Assembly: GCF_049994355.1 (NCBI RefSeq) | Contig: NZ_CP188257.1 | Coordinates: 1,612,001 to 1,676,000, forward strand | Direction: 5' to 3' | DNA from: Angustibacter sp049994355 | GTDB lineage: Bacteria; Actinomycetota; Actinomycetes; Actinomycetales; Angustibacteraceae | DNA length: 64,000 nt | Shown: piece after piece, positions 33,301-42,330 of the stretch | Numbering within the stretch: the first letter of the stretch is position 1 | Layout of the letters: each line of letters opens with the position of its first letter | Program-made: the position numbers and the translations under genes | Notes under the pieces: generated by a model | Databases searched by the model: none | Seen by the model: only the letters and a program-made list of their open reading frames with translations | What the model was told of the DNA's origin: nothing

Positions 33301-34257
33301 TCAGGCCGCCTTCGGGAACCAGCTGCAGCCGTCCAGCTGCACCCATGGGGTGGAATCGGCGCAGTTGAGGATGACTACGCCGTTCGTGTTGATCTGCAGC
33401 CGGGCGGACGTGCTGGCCCCGGAGAACGAGGTCAGGAGCGTCATCTCGACGAGCCGGGCGGGGCAGAGCTCGTCGGGCAGGGTGAACAGGGTGACGTCGG
33501 AGTCCGGGACGAAGTTCGCGCCCACAACCGAGCGCTTCACCTGTCCTTCGATCCAGACCCGCCCGCCGGCGACGCCGATCCGCGGGGTCAGGCCGGCACC
33601 CGTCACCACGCTCCCCGTCAGGGAAAGGTCATCCCAGTCCGGCAGCGTCAGGCACTTCCACTCGCCACCGGTCGCGGCAGCGTTGCGGACTCGCAGCCAG
33701 TCGTTCACGCCGTCGTGCAGGCGGGTGCCCAACGCGGCGTCGGACGGCCGAACCCCGGGCGGCGCCCACAGCTGCGGGCCGACGTACTGGCGGTAGTCGG
33801 CCTTCGCGGCCAGCGACAGGACCTGGGAGGGCTGGCGGGTGACACCCCATACCTTGCGGAACGACCCGCCGGACGGGATGGTCACGGCGGTGTCCAGGGC
33901 GGCGTACAGGGACAGCGGCCCGTCGTCGGTGGACTCGTTCGCCGGGTTGTACATGACGCCGATCAGGTACGTCTTCGCGGACCCGGTGACAGCGGCCAGT
34001 GTGAGGCCGTGGGCGGGCGAGACGTGCAACTCGAAGCCGCGGTAGCGGTAGTAGCCGACGCCGACGGTGGCGGTGTCGTCGACGGCGGACAGGGTCAGGC
34101 GCAGGTCGCCGGAGTGGTTGATGTCCAGGCCGGATGCGGACCCGTCGGCCAGGACGATCCCGCCGGCGTCGTCGAACAGGGTCCGCCACAGGACGTGGTC
34201 GATGTTCGCGTCCGGCCCGGAGACCGACGCGACGACGGGTCGCGACACTGTGGTCAC
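33301..34257 (-). CDS. Minor tail / baseplate protein
   Basis: A 318-residue protein. The N-terminal half (MTTVSRPVVASVSGPDANIDHVLWRTL, LSAVDDTATVGVGYYRYRGFELHVSP) and the C-terminal beta domain (VWIEGQVKRSVVGANFV, LPDELCPARLVEMTLL) match the pattern of proteins that follow the Gp37-like protein in siphoviruses. The ATG overlaps the stop of the upstream gene. A precise role is not known. Confidence 0.6.
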   Translation of the reverse strand: MTTVSRPVVASVSGPDANIDHVLWRTLFDDAGGIVLADGSASGLDINHSGDLRLTLSAVDDTATVGVGYYRYRGFELHVSPAHGLTLAAVTGSAKTYLIGVMYNPANESTDDGPLSLYAALDTAVTIPSGGSFRKVWGVTRQPSQVLSLAAKADYRQYVGPQLWAPPGVRPSDAALGTRLHDGVNDWLRVRNAAATGGEWKCLTLPDWDDLSLTGSVVTGAGLTPRIGVAGGRVWIEGQVKRSVVGANFVPDSDVTLFTLPDELCPARLVEMTLLTSFSGASTSARLQINTNGVVILNCADSTPWVQLDGCSWFPKAA

Positions 34258-35423
34258 TGGGACACCACCTTCCGCAGCTGTCGCTTCATCGCCAGGAACT
34301 CCTTCTGGGTGCGGGTAAGGCCGGCCTCGTCGGAGCCGATGACGCCGGTTACGGTCACGGTCGGCGAGCCGGGGTCGCCGGAGATGACGGTGGTGATCTG
34401 CTGCAGCCGGTCCTGCACGACCCAGCGGCGCAGGTCGACGGTCACGAGGTCGCCGAGTTGGACGTCCACGCCGAGTCGCAGGTCCGGGAGGTCGATGACG
34501 GGGGCGTTCAGCTGGACGGGCTGCGCACCAGTTGCGAGGGCGTCGTCCCCGGCCTTGTCGAGCTCGCCCGTGTCGCTGGTGCTGGACTGGTCGACGGTCT
34601 GCTCAATGCGCCGACCCCACGCCGTCTCGGCGGCCGTGTCCTCGCGTTCGCGCAGGACCCGCAATGCCCCGAGCCCACCGCCGGCGACGAGCCCACGTGT
34701 CAGGTCCGGCCTGCTGAACCGGACGTAGGCGCCCTGTCCGACGCCGGCCGTCCCACCGGAGTAGCCCGAGCCGAACCGAGCCGTGGCCGTGCGGTCGGTC
34801 GAGGCCGTGACGGTCACGTTCAGGTCGGCCTCGTCCTGCAGGACGGTGACCCGCAACCCCGCAGCGATCGCGATGTCAGCGACCAAGCGGCCGAGGGAGT
34901 CGAACCGGGCCTTGAGGTTGTCGATCGTGCCGCCGCGCCCGAGGGACGATGGGACGACCAGACCGGACACGCGACGCGCGGCGACCGCACCCGGCCCGGC
35001 GTTCTTGTCGATGTAGTGCAGCGCAACGGTCTCCGCGGGAGAGGACGTCTGGACGTCGTAGTCCGTGGCCTGCGACTCCCACACGTGCGCGGGATCGGGG
35101 TAGACGTCCCGATCCCACAGGTGGATCAGGTCCGACTCGAACGTGAGAGTCAGTTGGTCGCCGTCGAACTCGTAGTCGACGTCAGCCAGCACCCCGGAGA
35201 ACCGGCGCCCGGACCCATCAGAGAGGGTGCATCCGCCGTCGAGCTGGTCGACGCCCAGGGTCGGGGCGGTCTGGCAGAGCGGCCACAGCGCGTCCCAGCG
35301 TCCGGTGACCTGCAGGGTGTCCGCGATGTTCCAGCGCTCGTCGAGCGCGCCCTGCCAGTCGTTGATGATCCGCCCGGAGGACAGGTCTGCCTTACGGACG
35401 CGCAGCGTCCAGGGGCCGGCCAC
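34254..35423 (-). CDS. Gp37-like tail protein (Siphovirus ReqiPepy6 type)
   Basis: This 389-residue protein opens WTLRVRKADLSSGRIINDWQGALDERWNIADTL-style, with SGVLADVDYEFDGDQLTLTFESDLIHLWDRDVYPDP. That is the signature of the Siphovirus ReqiPepy6 Gp37-like family of tail-tip proteins, related to tail hub proteins. The latter half (QTVDQSSTSDTGELDKAGDDAL, LGVDVQLGDLVTVDL) fits the same family. It is encoded directly after the distal tail protein, as in other actinophages. Confidence 0.8.
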   Translation of the reverse strand: MAGPWTLRVRKADLSSGRIINDWQGALDERWNIADTLQVTGRWDALWPLCQTAPTLGVDQLDGGCTLSDGSGRRFSGVLADVDYEFDGDQLTLTFESDLIHLWDRDVYPDPAHVWESQATDYDVQTSSPAETVALHYIDKNAGPGAVAARRVSGLVVPSSLGRGGTIDNLKARFDSLGRLVADIAIAAGLRVTVLQDEADLNVTVTASTDRTATARFGSGYSGGTAGVGQGAYVRFSRPDLTRGLVAGGGLGALRVLREREDTAAETAWGRRIEQTVDQSSTSDTGELDKAGDDALATGAQPVQLNAPVIDLPDLRLGVDVQLGDLVTVDLRRWVVQDRLQQITTVISGDPGSPTVTVTGVIGSDEAGLTRTQKEFLAMKRQLRKVVSQ

Positions 35424-35424
35424 G

Positions 35425-36384
35425 TCAGCCCCACAACGTCTCGAACAGCTCGGTCCCGTACACGCGCGCGCGGGTGTCGCTGCTCGCGCCCGTCATCACG
35501 ATGGAGACGGTGGTGGCGCCGGGCTGGAACGGCGCCCACTGCGGTGAGTCGCCGATCAGCAGCTCGTCCGCGCGGACTCCGTTGAGGGTCAACGACTTCG
35601 TCCGGCCGGTCTGCAGGACCAGGAGGTCGCCGGTGTCGATCGCGTCCAGCGTGACGTCCAGGCCGGCCGGGCTGGTGATGTGTGTCGAGTCGGCGGGCCC
35701 GATCAGCTCGACGGTGCCGGGGGTGGGGACGTCGCCGCCGATGATCACGGGCATGTTCGCGCCAAGGGCCACGGACGCGGTGATCGCGCGGGGGAACCCG
35801 TCGGCCGGGTCGTTCGACAGGAACGGTGCGACGATGGGCAGCTGCACGACCGGCGTCGACCACTCGCTGCCGCGGCAGTACGGGTCCACGGCCAGCAGGG
35901 TCACGCCATCGGCCCGCCACCACCCGAACATCTGGTCGGAGCCGTAGTCGCCTTCCATGCCGGACAGGTACGTGCACCGCAGCACCCGCCGCGTCCCGTC
36001 GCCGTACCCGACGAGGTCGAACGTCCCCTCGGCTGCCACGTAGTCGCGGTCGCGGTAGTTCAGGAACGACCGGACGCTGGCCAGCTGCTTGAGGTGGGTA
36101 CGCCAGTCCCGATCCGCCGGACGGGTGTGCACGGGGATGAACACCTGGCGCTCGAGGTCGCGGATCTCGTCGATCCGGGAGCCGGGCAGGCCGGGGAGTT
36201 GGCGGCGGATGACGTCGCGGGGCGGGACGTCGATGCCGGTGATGCCGTTGAGGGCGATGAACTCGTCCCCGGCCCAGTCGATCAGGCTTGTCCCGTCAAG
36301 GGACTCGAACTCCAGGCGGCGGGTGTCCGGGACGATGATGGAACGGTTGTCGGGCAGGGTCACGATCGTTGCGAGGACCGGCAC
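35425..36384 (-). CDS. Distal tail protein
   Basis: A 319-residue siphovirus tail protein of the Dit type. The N-terminal strands are LEFESLDGTSLIDWAGD and GITGIDVPPRDVIRRQLPGLPGSRI, and WRTHLKQLASVRSFLNYRD is a conserved block. The C-terminal galectin-like region ends RARVYGTELFETLWG. It lies immediately after the tape measure gene. Dit forms the hexameric ring at the tail tip that carries the hub and fibres. Confidence 0.8.
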   Translation of the reverse strand: MPVLATIVTLPDNRSIIVPDTRRLEFESLDGTSLIDWAGDEFIALNGITGIDVPPRDVIRRQLPGLPGSRIDEIRDLERQVFIPVHTRPADRDWRTHLKQLASVRSFLNYRDRDYVAAEGTFDLVGYGDGTRRVLRCTYLSGMEGDYGSDQMFGWWRADGVTLLAVDPYCRGSEWSTPVVQLPIVAPFLSNDPADGFPRAITASVALGANMPVIIGGDVPTPGTVELIGPADSTHITSPAGLDVTLDAIDTGDLLVLQTGRTKSLTLNGVRADELLIGDSPQWAPFQPGATTVSIVMTGASSDTRARVYGTELFETLWG

Positions 36385-36395
36385 GTCGAGCCCCT

Positions 36396-39300
36396 TTACC
36401 CGTAGACCCGTGTGAGTGCCTCGCGGTGTCGTTCGCTCAGTGCGATCTCTCGGGCGATCTCAGCGGCTCCCGGGCCCTGTGCGATGACCTGGATGGTCTT
36501 GGATACCCCGGGTGCCTGGACGGTCACCTGCGGCGCTGTGGAGGCGCCTGAGACGAACCGCTGGGGGCTGGACCAGCCGCCGACCATGCCGCCGTCTGCG
36601 TACTTGTCGGCGTTGATCGCGCGGAGCAGCGGTAGGTTCCTGGCGGTCGATGCAGCGTTGATCACGTACTCGCCGTTGGAGACCATCGCGGGGATGGAGT
36701 CGGATGTGCCCGTCCCGGGGCCGGTGATCAGGCCACCCGACGCGGGGTGCACGGCAGCGTGGTGCGTGGATGCGTGAGGCACAGCAGTGTGAGGCATGCC
36801 CGGCGCCGCGATCCCCGGGCCGGGCAGAGTCTTGGGCGCGTACAGGATCTGGACCCGCTTCTGCGCCGGCAGGTTGTTGAGCTGCTGCGCGAACGCCGCG
36901 ACACTCGACGCCGCCGGACGCAGGCCAGGGACGGAGAAGGTGATCGCGTGCTTGGTCGGCAGGCCGCGGACGGTATGGCCCAGCCCTGTCACTCCAAGGC
37001 CCGCCTTCGTGGTTCCGGACGTCACGCCTGCGGCGATGGAGATGCCGAACTCGGCCGCGATCCGCTTCACCTCACCGGCGCCGATGTGCAGCTGCTTGGC
37101 CAGTGCCGCCGCAGTCGCCTTGCCGCCCGCCGAAGCCTCGGCCTCGGTGATCCTCATAGCGGCCGCGAGATCGTGCGTCATCGTGTCGGTACCCGACTGC
37201 AACGCCAGGTTCGTCAGCCGTGCTTCCTCCAGCACGCGGGCCTGGATGTTGCCGAGCGCCTTCTCGGACTGGTTGGCCATCCTGATGAGCCGGTTCGAGT
37301 GGTCACCGACCATCGTCCGAAGCGCGGGCCCAGCCGCCGCCGGGCCCGCCTCGAGCAGACGCGCGATGATGGTCGGGTCCAAGCCCCGCCGGGTCGCCGC
37401 GGCAATGTCAGATGCGAACGCCCGGGCCTTGCGCAGCGTCGTCTTATACGACGCGGTCAGCTGTGCGGCGGCCGTCCCGGCCTTCTTGCCGGTGTCGATG
37501 GTGAAGCTGGTCAGCACGTTCGTGGATGACTGGAACGCAGAGGCGACCTTCTGCTGGTACTTGTCCAGCTCCTCAGCCAGGCCCTGGACGGCCTTGTCAC
37601 TGGACTTCGCGGACGGTCCGAGCAGGAGCATCGCGTCGGCCATGGAGCGCGTGACCGGGATGCCGTCGGCTGTCGCCTGGGTGTGCTTCTTGGTCGCCTG
37701 GGTGTCGGCGTTCGCCTTGTCCTTCGCCTCGTTCAGGGCCGCGCCGTACTGCTTGAACTGCGACGCAACGACCTTTAGCGGCACACCCTGTTGGACGGCC
37801 GCCTGGGTCAGCCGCTGGAACGCGGTCGCAGCGTCGTCCGCGTGGCCGGTGCGCACGAGCTCTGCCAGGCCGGCGTCGAGCTGGCCGACGTCCTTGTTGA
37901 ACTTGCTGGTTGCGGCGCCCATCCGCTGCCAGCGGCCGATGCGCGCGTCCCAGCCCTGGTCGAGAGCGTTGAAGGCGTCGGTCCCGAAGTTCTTGAGCGC
38001 CTCACTCGACGACGACAGGCCACCCGAGAGGCGCTTCCCGGAAACGGTGAGGCTCTGCAGCCCGGCGTCGCCGAGCTTCCCGGACTTCGCCAACTCCTGC
38101 AGGGACGCAGCCATCTGCTTCGTGCCGACGGTCGCGGTCTCGGTCTGCCCGATCCAGTCGCCGATCCCGTTTGCCGCCTCGGCTGCCGCGATGACCGTGA
38201 AGCCGCTGCCGACTGCGACGAGCGCCGCGCGGGCTCGCACGGCCGAGACGCCGACTCCGGTCAGCGCCGTCCTGACCGCAATGATCTTCGGGGTCAGCGT
38301 CAGGAAGGCGCCGCCAGCGAGCGATGCCGCTGCGGCAGTGGTGAGCAGGGCGAGGCCGGTGGCCTGCACCGGCTTGGGAAGCCCCCCGTACAGGGTGGCC
38401 AGCTTGGTGACGGCCTGCGTCATCCCGCGCAGCGTGGTGTTGCCCGACGACCCGGTCTTGATCAGGTCGTTCTCCAGCGCGGCCCGCAGCTTGGCAAGGT
38501 CGCCCTTGAGGTTGTCCATCTTCCCGGCCGCCTGCTGCGCGGCGAACGCGGCAATGTTGATCGAGGTGCCCCAGTTGGCGTTGACCTTCGCGCCGTCGGT
38601 CATCAGGATGTTCGCGCCCTGGATGGCGTGCGCGCCGAAGATCACCGCGAGGGCATGGGTGCGCACTGCCGGCGTCAGGCCACCGAAGGACTTCTGTAGC
38701 CGTCCCGCGAGCTCGCTGGAGTGAATCAGACCGCCGTTGGCCGACTCGACTGAGAAGTTGTACTCGTCCATCACGGCCTTGGCCTGCTTGGACGGGTTCA
38801 CCAGCTGCAGCAGCATCTGCCGCACCAAGGTGCCGCCCTTCTCACCGATCTGCGCGTTCTGCGCGAACTCGGCGAGCGTGCCGACCGTCTCCTCCAGCGA
38901 CCACCCGAACTGGTGGGCGACCGTACCCGCCGACGACAAGGCGGACCCCAGGTCACCGACGCCACCGAGGGCCTTGTCCGCCCCCGCCGCGAGAAGGTCC
39001 GCGATGTGCGGGACGTCCTTGCCGGACAGCTTGAACTGCGTCATCGCCGACGCCGCGATCTCGGTGGCCTGAGCCACGTCGATCTGCCCGGCGGCGGCGA
39101 GGTTCAGGGCACCGACCAGCGCGCCACCGAGGATGTCCTTGACGGACAGGCCCGCCTTGACGAGTTCGGTCTCAGCCTCAGCGGTCTGCTTCGCCGAGAA
39201 ACCGATCCCCTGGCCCATCGACAGGGCAGCGTTGGTCAGCTGGTCCATCTCGGACGCGGTCGCGTGGGACAGGGTCTTGACCTGGGACATCTGAGCGTCG

Positions 39301-39563
39301 AAGTCCATGAACGTCTTGACGCTGATCGCGACACCGGCAGCCAGGGCAGCGCCGGTCAGGAGCATCGCCCGCCCGGACTTCTCCCACGCGTCCTTGTTCT
39401 TGTGCGCAGACGCAACCATCCGCTCACTGGCCGTGGTCGCTGACGCTGCGGTCCGCTTCGCTTCCTCGCCGACGACCTTGGTGGACGCAGCGGCCTCCGC
39501 CATCCCACGCTTGAATCCATCGACCTCAGCCCGGAGGCGGACGACAACCGAACGATCAGCCAC
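36396..39563 (-). CDS. Tail tape measure protein
   Basis: This 1055-residue protein sets tail length. The N-terminus (VVVRLRAEVDGFKRGMAEAAASTKVV) is typical of actinophage tape measures. It is followed by the conserved TMP core (FDAQMSQVKTLSHATASEMDQL, LVKAGLSVKDILGGALVGAL, FGWSLEETVGTLAEFAQ), hydrophobic segments near residues 390-460 and long coiled regions. A Pro/His-rich part and an Arg/Ser tail close the protein. At about 0.15 nm per residue the tail would be near 155 nm long. It is the largest late gene. Confidence 0.93.
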   Translation of the reverse strand: MADRSVVVRLRAEVDGFKRGMAEAAASTKVVGEEAKRTAASATTASERMVASAHKNKDAWEKSGRAMLLTGAALAAGVAISVKTFMDFDAQMSQVKTLSHATASEMDQLTNAALSMGQGIGFSAKQTAEAETELVKAGLSVKDILGGALVGALNLAAAGQIDVAQATEIAASAMTQFKLSGKDVPHIADLLAAGADKALGGVGDLGSALSSAGTVAHQFGWSLEETVGTLAEFAQNAQIGEKGGTLVRQMLLQLVNPSKQAKAVMDEYNFSVESANGGLIHSSELAGRLQKSFGGLTPAVRTHALAVIFGAHAIQGANILMTDGAKVNANWGTSINIAAFAAQQAAGKMDNLKGDLAKLRAALENDLIKTGSSGNTTLRGMTQAVTKLATLYGGLPKPVQATGLALLTTAAAASLAGGAFLTLTPKIIAVRTALTGVGVSAVRARAALVAVGSGFTVIAAAEAANGIGDWIGQTETATVGTKQMAASLQELAKSGKLGDAGLQSLTVSGKRLSGGLSSSSEALKNFGTDAFNALDQGWDARIGRWQRMGAATSKFNKDVGQLDAGLAELVRTGHADDAATAFQRLTQAAVQQGVPLKVVASQFKQYGAALNEAKDKANADTQATKKHTQATADGIPVTRSMADAMLLLGPSAKSSDKAVQGLAEELDKYQQKVASAFQSSTNVLTSFTIDTGKKAGTAAAQLTASYKTTLRKARAFASDIAAATRRGLDPTIIARLLEAGPAAAGPALRTMVGDHSNRLIRMANQSEKALGNIQARVLEEARLTNLALQSGTDTMTHDLAAAMRITEAEASAGGKATAAALAKQLHIGAGEVKRIAAEFGISIAAGVTSGTTKAGLGVTGLGHTVRGLPTKHAITFSVPGLRPAASSVAAFAQQLNNLPAQKRVQILYAPKTLPGPGIAAPGMPHTAVPHASTHHAAVHPASGGLITGPGTGTSDSIPAMVSNGEYVINAASTARNLPLLRAINADKYADGGMVGGWSSPQRFVSGASTAPQVTVQAPGVSKTIQVIAQGPGAAEIAREIALSERHREALTRVYG

Positions 39564-39596
39564 GGTCCGCCCCCATCCGGGTGTTCAATGGGTGGT

Positions 39597-39827
39597 ATGA
39601 GCACCGCAGAAGGTCAGGTCCGGGCGGGGAACAAGGCCATCGCCGTCGGCGTCGTGTGCCTGCCGGTCGGGCTCCTGCTGGCCGCCGTGATGTGGGTACT
39701 GGCGTCGAACAACGTCGGCGACGCGGGCCTGGTCGGCGCGGCTGGGCTACTCGGCTACGCCCTGGTGCTCATCGGCGGCGGCGCCCTGATCGTCGGCGCC
39801 GTGAAGCGACTACTGACTCCCGGCTGA
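39597..39827 (+). CDS. Small membrane protein on the opposite strand (moron candidate)
   Basis: A 76-residue protein (MSTAEGQVRAGNKAIAVGVV...) with two membrane helices (VGVVCLPVGLLLAAVMWVLA; VGAAGLLGYALVLIGGGALIVGAV) and a basic tail. It lies in the gap between tape measure and chaperone genes but points against both. The ribosome-binding site is weak (GGGTGG). Independent small membrane genes in late operons are often expressed in the lysogen and can block superinfection. That role is inference from strand and topology. Confidence 0.55.
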   Translation: MSTAEGQVRAGNKAIAVGVVCLPVGLLLAAVMWVLASNNVGDAGLVGAAGLLGYALVLIGGGALIVGAVKRLLTPG

Positions 39828-40720
39828 CAGGAACCGCGGGTCGGGCTCGAAGCCCTCGCCGTAGGAGTCGTCGACCACGCCGACCTTGCGGCCCGCCTCG
39901 GGGCGGTCGTCAGCCTGCGCGAGCTCGATGACCCGGCACGCCTGGCACAGCCGCTCGACCTTGGAGTAGTAGCCCTCCATGTCCTCGTTGTGGGCCCGGT
40001 TGATCGGGTGCCCACATGAGCACAACGACGACTCGTACATGGTCAGCGCCAGGGCCAGGATCCGGTCCTTGAGCGTCCACTCGTTGCGGCCGAAGCGGAT
40101 CAGGCCGGGTGGGACACGCCAGTCACGGGCCGTGCGGACTTCGGCGACTACGCCAGCCCATCGCGGCCGGGAGAGGACGTCTGCGAGAAAGGGCCGCTGA
40201 TCATCGGGTCCTCGCTCATGGCCCGATTCAGGGCCTGCACGAGCCGCATGATCTGCAGGTCGCCCAGCCTCTCGCGCAACGCGATGATCTGGGCCGCGGT
40301 GGCCGAGTGGATCACTGAGCCGTTCGGCTGCTCGACTCGGACGACCGCGGCGGCCAGCTGGAACGCGGTGAGATCCGCGGCCTCCTGCCCATCAGGCTTG
40401 GCTGCCTCGGCCGCCTTCGCGGCATCGTCGACCTCATCAGGCAGAAGCGCCCGCAGGTGCCACGTCGTCCGCGACGCGGACATCTGCTCCTCGAGCACCT
40501 CAAGCGCGGACAGCAGTGCGTCGGGGGAGTCGTCATTCAAGCCCCGGTCGTCGGCCGGCGTGTTCTTCGCCCGCTCGTAGCGGCGCAGCAGGTCTTCGGC
40601 CTGGGCGACGAGGTCACCGCGGCCGACGATCTCGCAGGACCGGACGGTGGGCTTGCTGCCGTTGATCCACCCGTCCAAGTCGAACGAGTCGGGGGCCAGG
40701 TCGTCGGGAGTGCTGGTCAT
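39810..40720 (-). CDS. Tail assembly chaperone, -1 frameshift product
   Basis: The 190-aa chaperone frame (40148-40720) and the following frame join by a -1 shift at CCCTTTC (40187-40193) to give about 303 residues. After the shift the protein reads FLADVLSRPRWAGVVAE, then DRILALALTMYESSLC and SCGHPIN...GYYSKVERLCQAC. This Cys-containing segment is well known from actinophage second chaperones. It has no start codon of its own upstream of a Met near 40040, which supports production by frameshift. The chaperone pair helps tail tube subunits assemble on the tape measure. Confidence 0.85.
40148..40720 (-). CDS. Tail assembly chaperone, short form
   Basis: A 190-residue acidic protein (MTSTPDDLAPDSFDLDGWINGSKP, VVGRGDLVAQAEDLLRRYE-like helices). 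It is encoded between the major tail protein and tape measure genes, the fixed place of the gpG-like chaperone. It ends 12 codons after the slippery site, with ISGPFSQ crossing it. Most ribosomes should make this form. The ATG has AGAAGGAAC-type purines upstream. Confidence 0.85.
   Translation of the reverse strand: MTSTPDDLAPDSFDLDGWINGSKPTVRSCEIVGRGDLVAQAEDLLRRYERAKNTPADDRGLNDDSPDALLSALEVLEEQMSASRTTWHLRALLPDEVDDAAKAAEAAKPDGQEAADLTAFQLAAAVVRVEQPNGSVIHSATAAQIIALRERLGDLQIMRLVQALNRAMSEDPMISGPFSQTSSPGRDGLA
40187..40193 (-). promoter_or_regulatory. Programmed -1 frameshift site CCCTTTC
   Basis: On the mRNA the zero frame reads GGC CCT TTC, that is C-CCT-TTC, a complete X-XXY-YYZ heptamer. Slipping gives CCC-TTT with full wobble-allowed pairing and opens the frame that continues to 39810. 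Confidence 0.85.
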
Positions 40721-40764
40721 GGTGTTCCTTCTGCCGGTGATCTGCCGGTGGGAGGGGACGTGCA

Positions 40765-40800
40765 GGAGGGGCGGCGCACCGGCAGGAACACCGCCCCTCC
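40765..40800 (-). terminator. Hairpin after the major tail protein gene
   Basis: GGAGGGGCGG (40765-40774) pairs with CCGCCCCTCC (40791-40800), a 10-bp G/C stem starting 9 bases after the major tail stop. No U-run is present. It may act as a partial terminator or protect the mRNA end. Confidence 0.6.
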
Positions 40801-40809
40801 GTCTGGGGG

Positions 40810-41319
40810 TCAGGCGGCGACGACTGCGCCGACCTTGAACGAGCCCTGCTGCAGCAGCGGGACGGTCAGCTTGAGGTAGCCCTCACCGGTGCCACCCTGA
40901 ATCTGCGGGTTGTCCGTCATGAACTTGAAGACATCCACGACGTCGGTGGCCACGACGGCAGCCGAGGATGCCTTGCCGACCCGGCGCACGACGTAGCCCA
41001 CGATCCCGGCCGCGTTGAACGTGGCCAGCAGGTCCACCGAGGACGTCGGGGCGCCCGAGGTGAAGTCGCGGAAGAGGACGAGGTTGCCCTCGTAGTTCCC
41101 GATGGTCGGGACCACGACGTTGGCTGTGTCCGTGATGGCCTTCTCGTTCGTGGTGTCCGACGCGGATGCCTGCACGTTGGTCGTGGTGACCACGAACTGC
41201 GAGATGTCCTTCACGGACCCGGCAGTCAGCTCGGCGGCGGTCGGTGCGGTGACGACCGCGACGCCACCCGCGGGAACCCACAGGTACTTCGTGATGCCAA
41301 GATCGACGATCCGCGGCAT
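40810..41319 (-). CDS. Major tail protein
   Basis: A 169-residue beta-rich tail tube protein (MPRIVDLGITKYLWVPAGGVAVVTAPTAAEL, VTTTNVQASASDTTNEKAITDTANVVVPTIGNYEGNLVLFRDF). The fold pattern and the place just before the tail chaperones are those of siphovirus tube subunits. A stable hairpin follows. A very small gene precedes it. Confidence 0.85.
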   Translation of the reverse strand: MPRIVDLGITKYLWVPAGGVAVVTAPTAAELTAGSVKDISQFVVTTTNVQASASDTTNEKAITDTANVVVPTIGNYEGNLVLFRDFTSGAPTSSVDLLATFNAAGIVGYVVRRVGKASSAAVVATDVVDVFKFMTDNPQIQGGTGEGYLKLTVPLLQQGSFKVGAVVAA

Positions 41320-41320
41320 G

Positions 41321-41470
41321 TCAGTCCTCCTTCTTGGGGGCCGCGGGGTGCGGCTTCTCGATCGCCGGTGGGGCCGGCGTGAAGTCCACCTCGCTGACAG
41401 CGGGCGGGGTCTGCTCGCCGATCTGGACCTCGATCGGCTGGAACTCGTCGGACGGGGTGTGCTTGGGCAT
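41321..41470 (-). CDS. Small phage protein (49 aa)
   Basis: MPKHTPSDEFQPIEVQIGEQ, then a Pro-rich end (TPAPPAIEKPHPAAPKKED). AAGGGGAG lies upstream of the ATG at a good distance, and it fits the gap between tail completion and major tail genes exactly. Possibly a tail accessory; function unknown. Confidence 0.6.
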   Translation of the reverse strand: MPKHTPSDEFQPIEVQIGEQTPPAVSEVDFTPAPPAIEKPHPAAPKKED

Positions 41471-41512
41471 CGCGGTGTCTCCCCTTCCGGGGGTCGAGGA
41501 CGATCGGGGAGG

Positions 41513-41929
41513 TCAGGCGCGGGCGCCGTAGATCGCGAACTGGTCCACGGCGAACAAGGCGGGACTGCTGGGCACGTCGTTGTCGGGCTCGACCGGGCGT
41601 GCGAGGTCGAGCTCGTACGGCCCGAACTGCCAGCCGTCGACGTCCGGGACGACGTCGATGAGCGCGGCCCGGCAGGTGTTCCGCAGCCACGACACGGCCC
41701 GACGGGACGCCTTGGACCCCTTGGTCGCGTAGGTGAGCTGGAACCGGTACGTGCACAGGTCGCTGGTGTGCGCGACGTCCCCGGCCCACGGTGTGCCGTC
41801 GTCGAAGTAGCCGACGACGTATCGGAGCGGGATGTCGGACTCGTTCGCCGGCAGCTTCCCGTCGTAGAACGGGACAGGCGCCAGGGCTGCCGACAGGAGG
41901 ACGACGGTCGCGTCGGGCAGGTCGGCCAC
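41513..41929 (-). CDS. Tail terminator / completion protein candidate
   Basis: A 138-residue protein from a GTG with AGGGGG upstream (VADLPDATVVLLSAALAPVPFYDGKLPANESDIPLRYVVGYFDDG). Pattern and position, between the HK97 gp10-like protein and the major tail protein, match tail terminator proteins that cap the tube next to the head (conserved LCTYRFQLTYATKGSKASRRAV). Longer in-frame starts run through two upstream genes and are rejected. Confidence 0.7.
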   Translation of the reverse strand: MADLPDATVVLLSAALAPVPFYDGKLPANESDIPLRYVVGYFDDGTPWAGDVAHTSDLCTYRFQLTYATKGSKASRRAVSWLRNTCRAALIDVVPDVDGWQFGPYELDLARPVEPDNDVPSSPALFAVDQFAIYGARA

Positions 41930-41943
41930 AGCGCCCCCTTGGG

Positions 41944-42318
41944 TCAGTCGAGGATGTGGGCGGTGAGCTGCTCGATCGCCAACTGGAAGAGCACCGCACC
42001 CCGGTCGAACGCGGGACCCATGTAGGCGTGTGGTGCCATCCGGGAGGTGCCGAACTCGACGTAGGCGCCGTAGTTCGCGGTTGGCCCGATCTCGGCTTCC
42101 ATGGCCAGTGACCGGCCGTCGCCGCGCAGGTCGGTGCTGATGCTGTTGCGCAGGTTGCCGGTGTCGACGGGGCAGAACAGCTTGGCGTTCCGTTCGATGT
42201 CCGATGCCGATGCGCGGACGGCAACGGCGGCGAGCCGGCCGACCCGCGCGCTTGCTTTGCCGAGGTCGGCGGAGAGGCTGTTCAGCTGGTCGATGCCTTC
42301 GAACCAGACGGAGACCAT
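41944..42318 (-). CDS. HK97 gp10-like head-tail protein
   Basis: This 124-residue protein carries the HK97-gp10 signature: a helical start, CPVDTGNLRNSISTD (residues 50-64) and ANYGAYVEFGTSRMAPHAYMGPAFD. Members act at the head-tail joint. Its position between connector and terminator proteins is standard. Confidence 0.9.
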   Translation of the reverse strand: MVSVWFEGIDQLNSLSADLGKASARVGRLAAVAVRASASDIERNAKLFCPVDTGNLRNSISTDLRGDGRSLAMEAEIGPTANYGAYVEFGTSRMAPHAYMGPAFDRGAVLFQLAIEQLTAHILD

Positions 42319-42330
42319 GACGCCCTCCGA

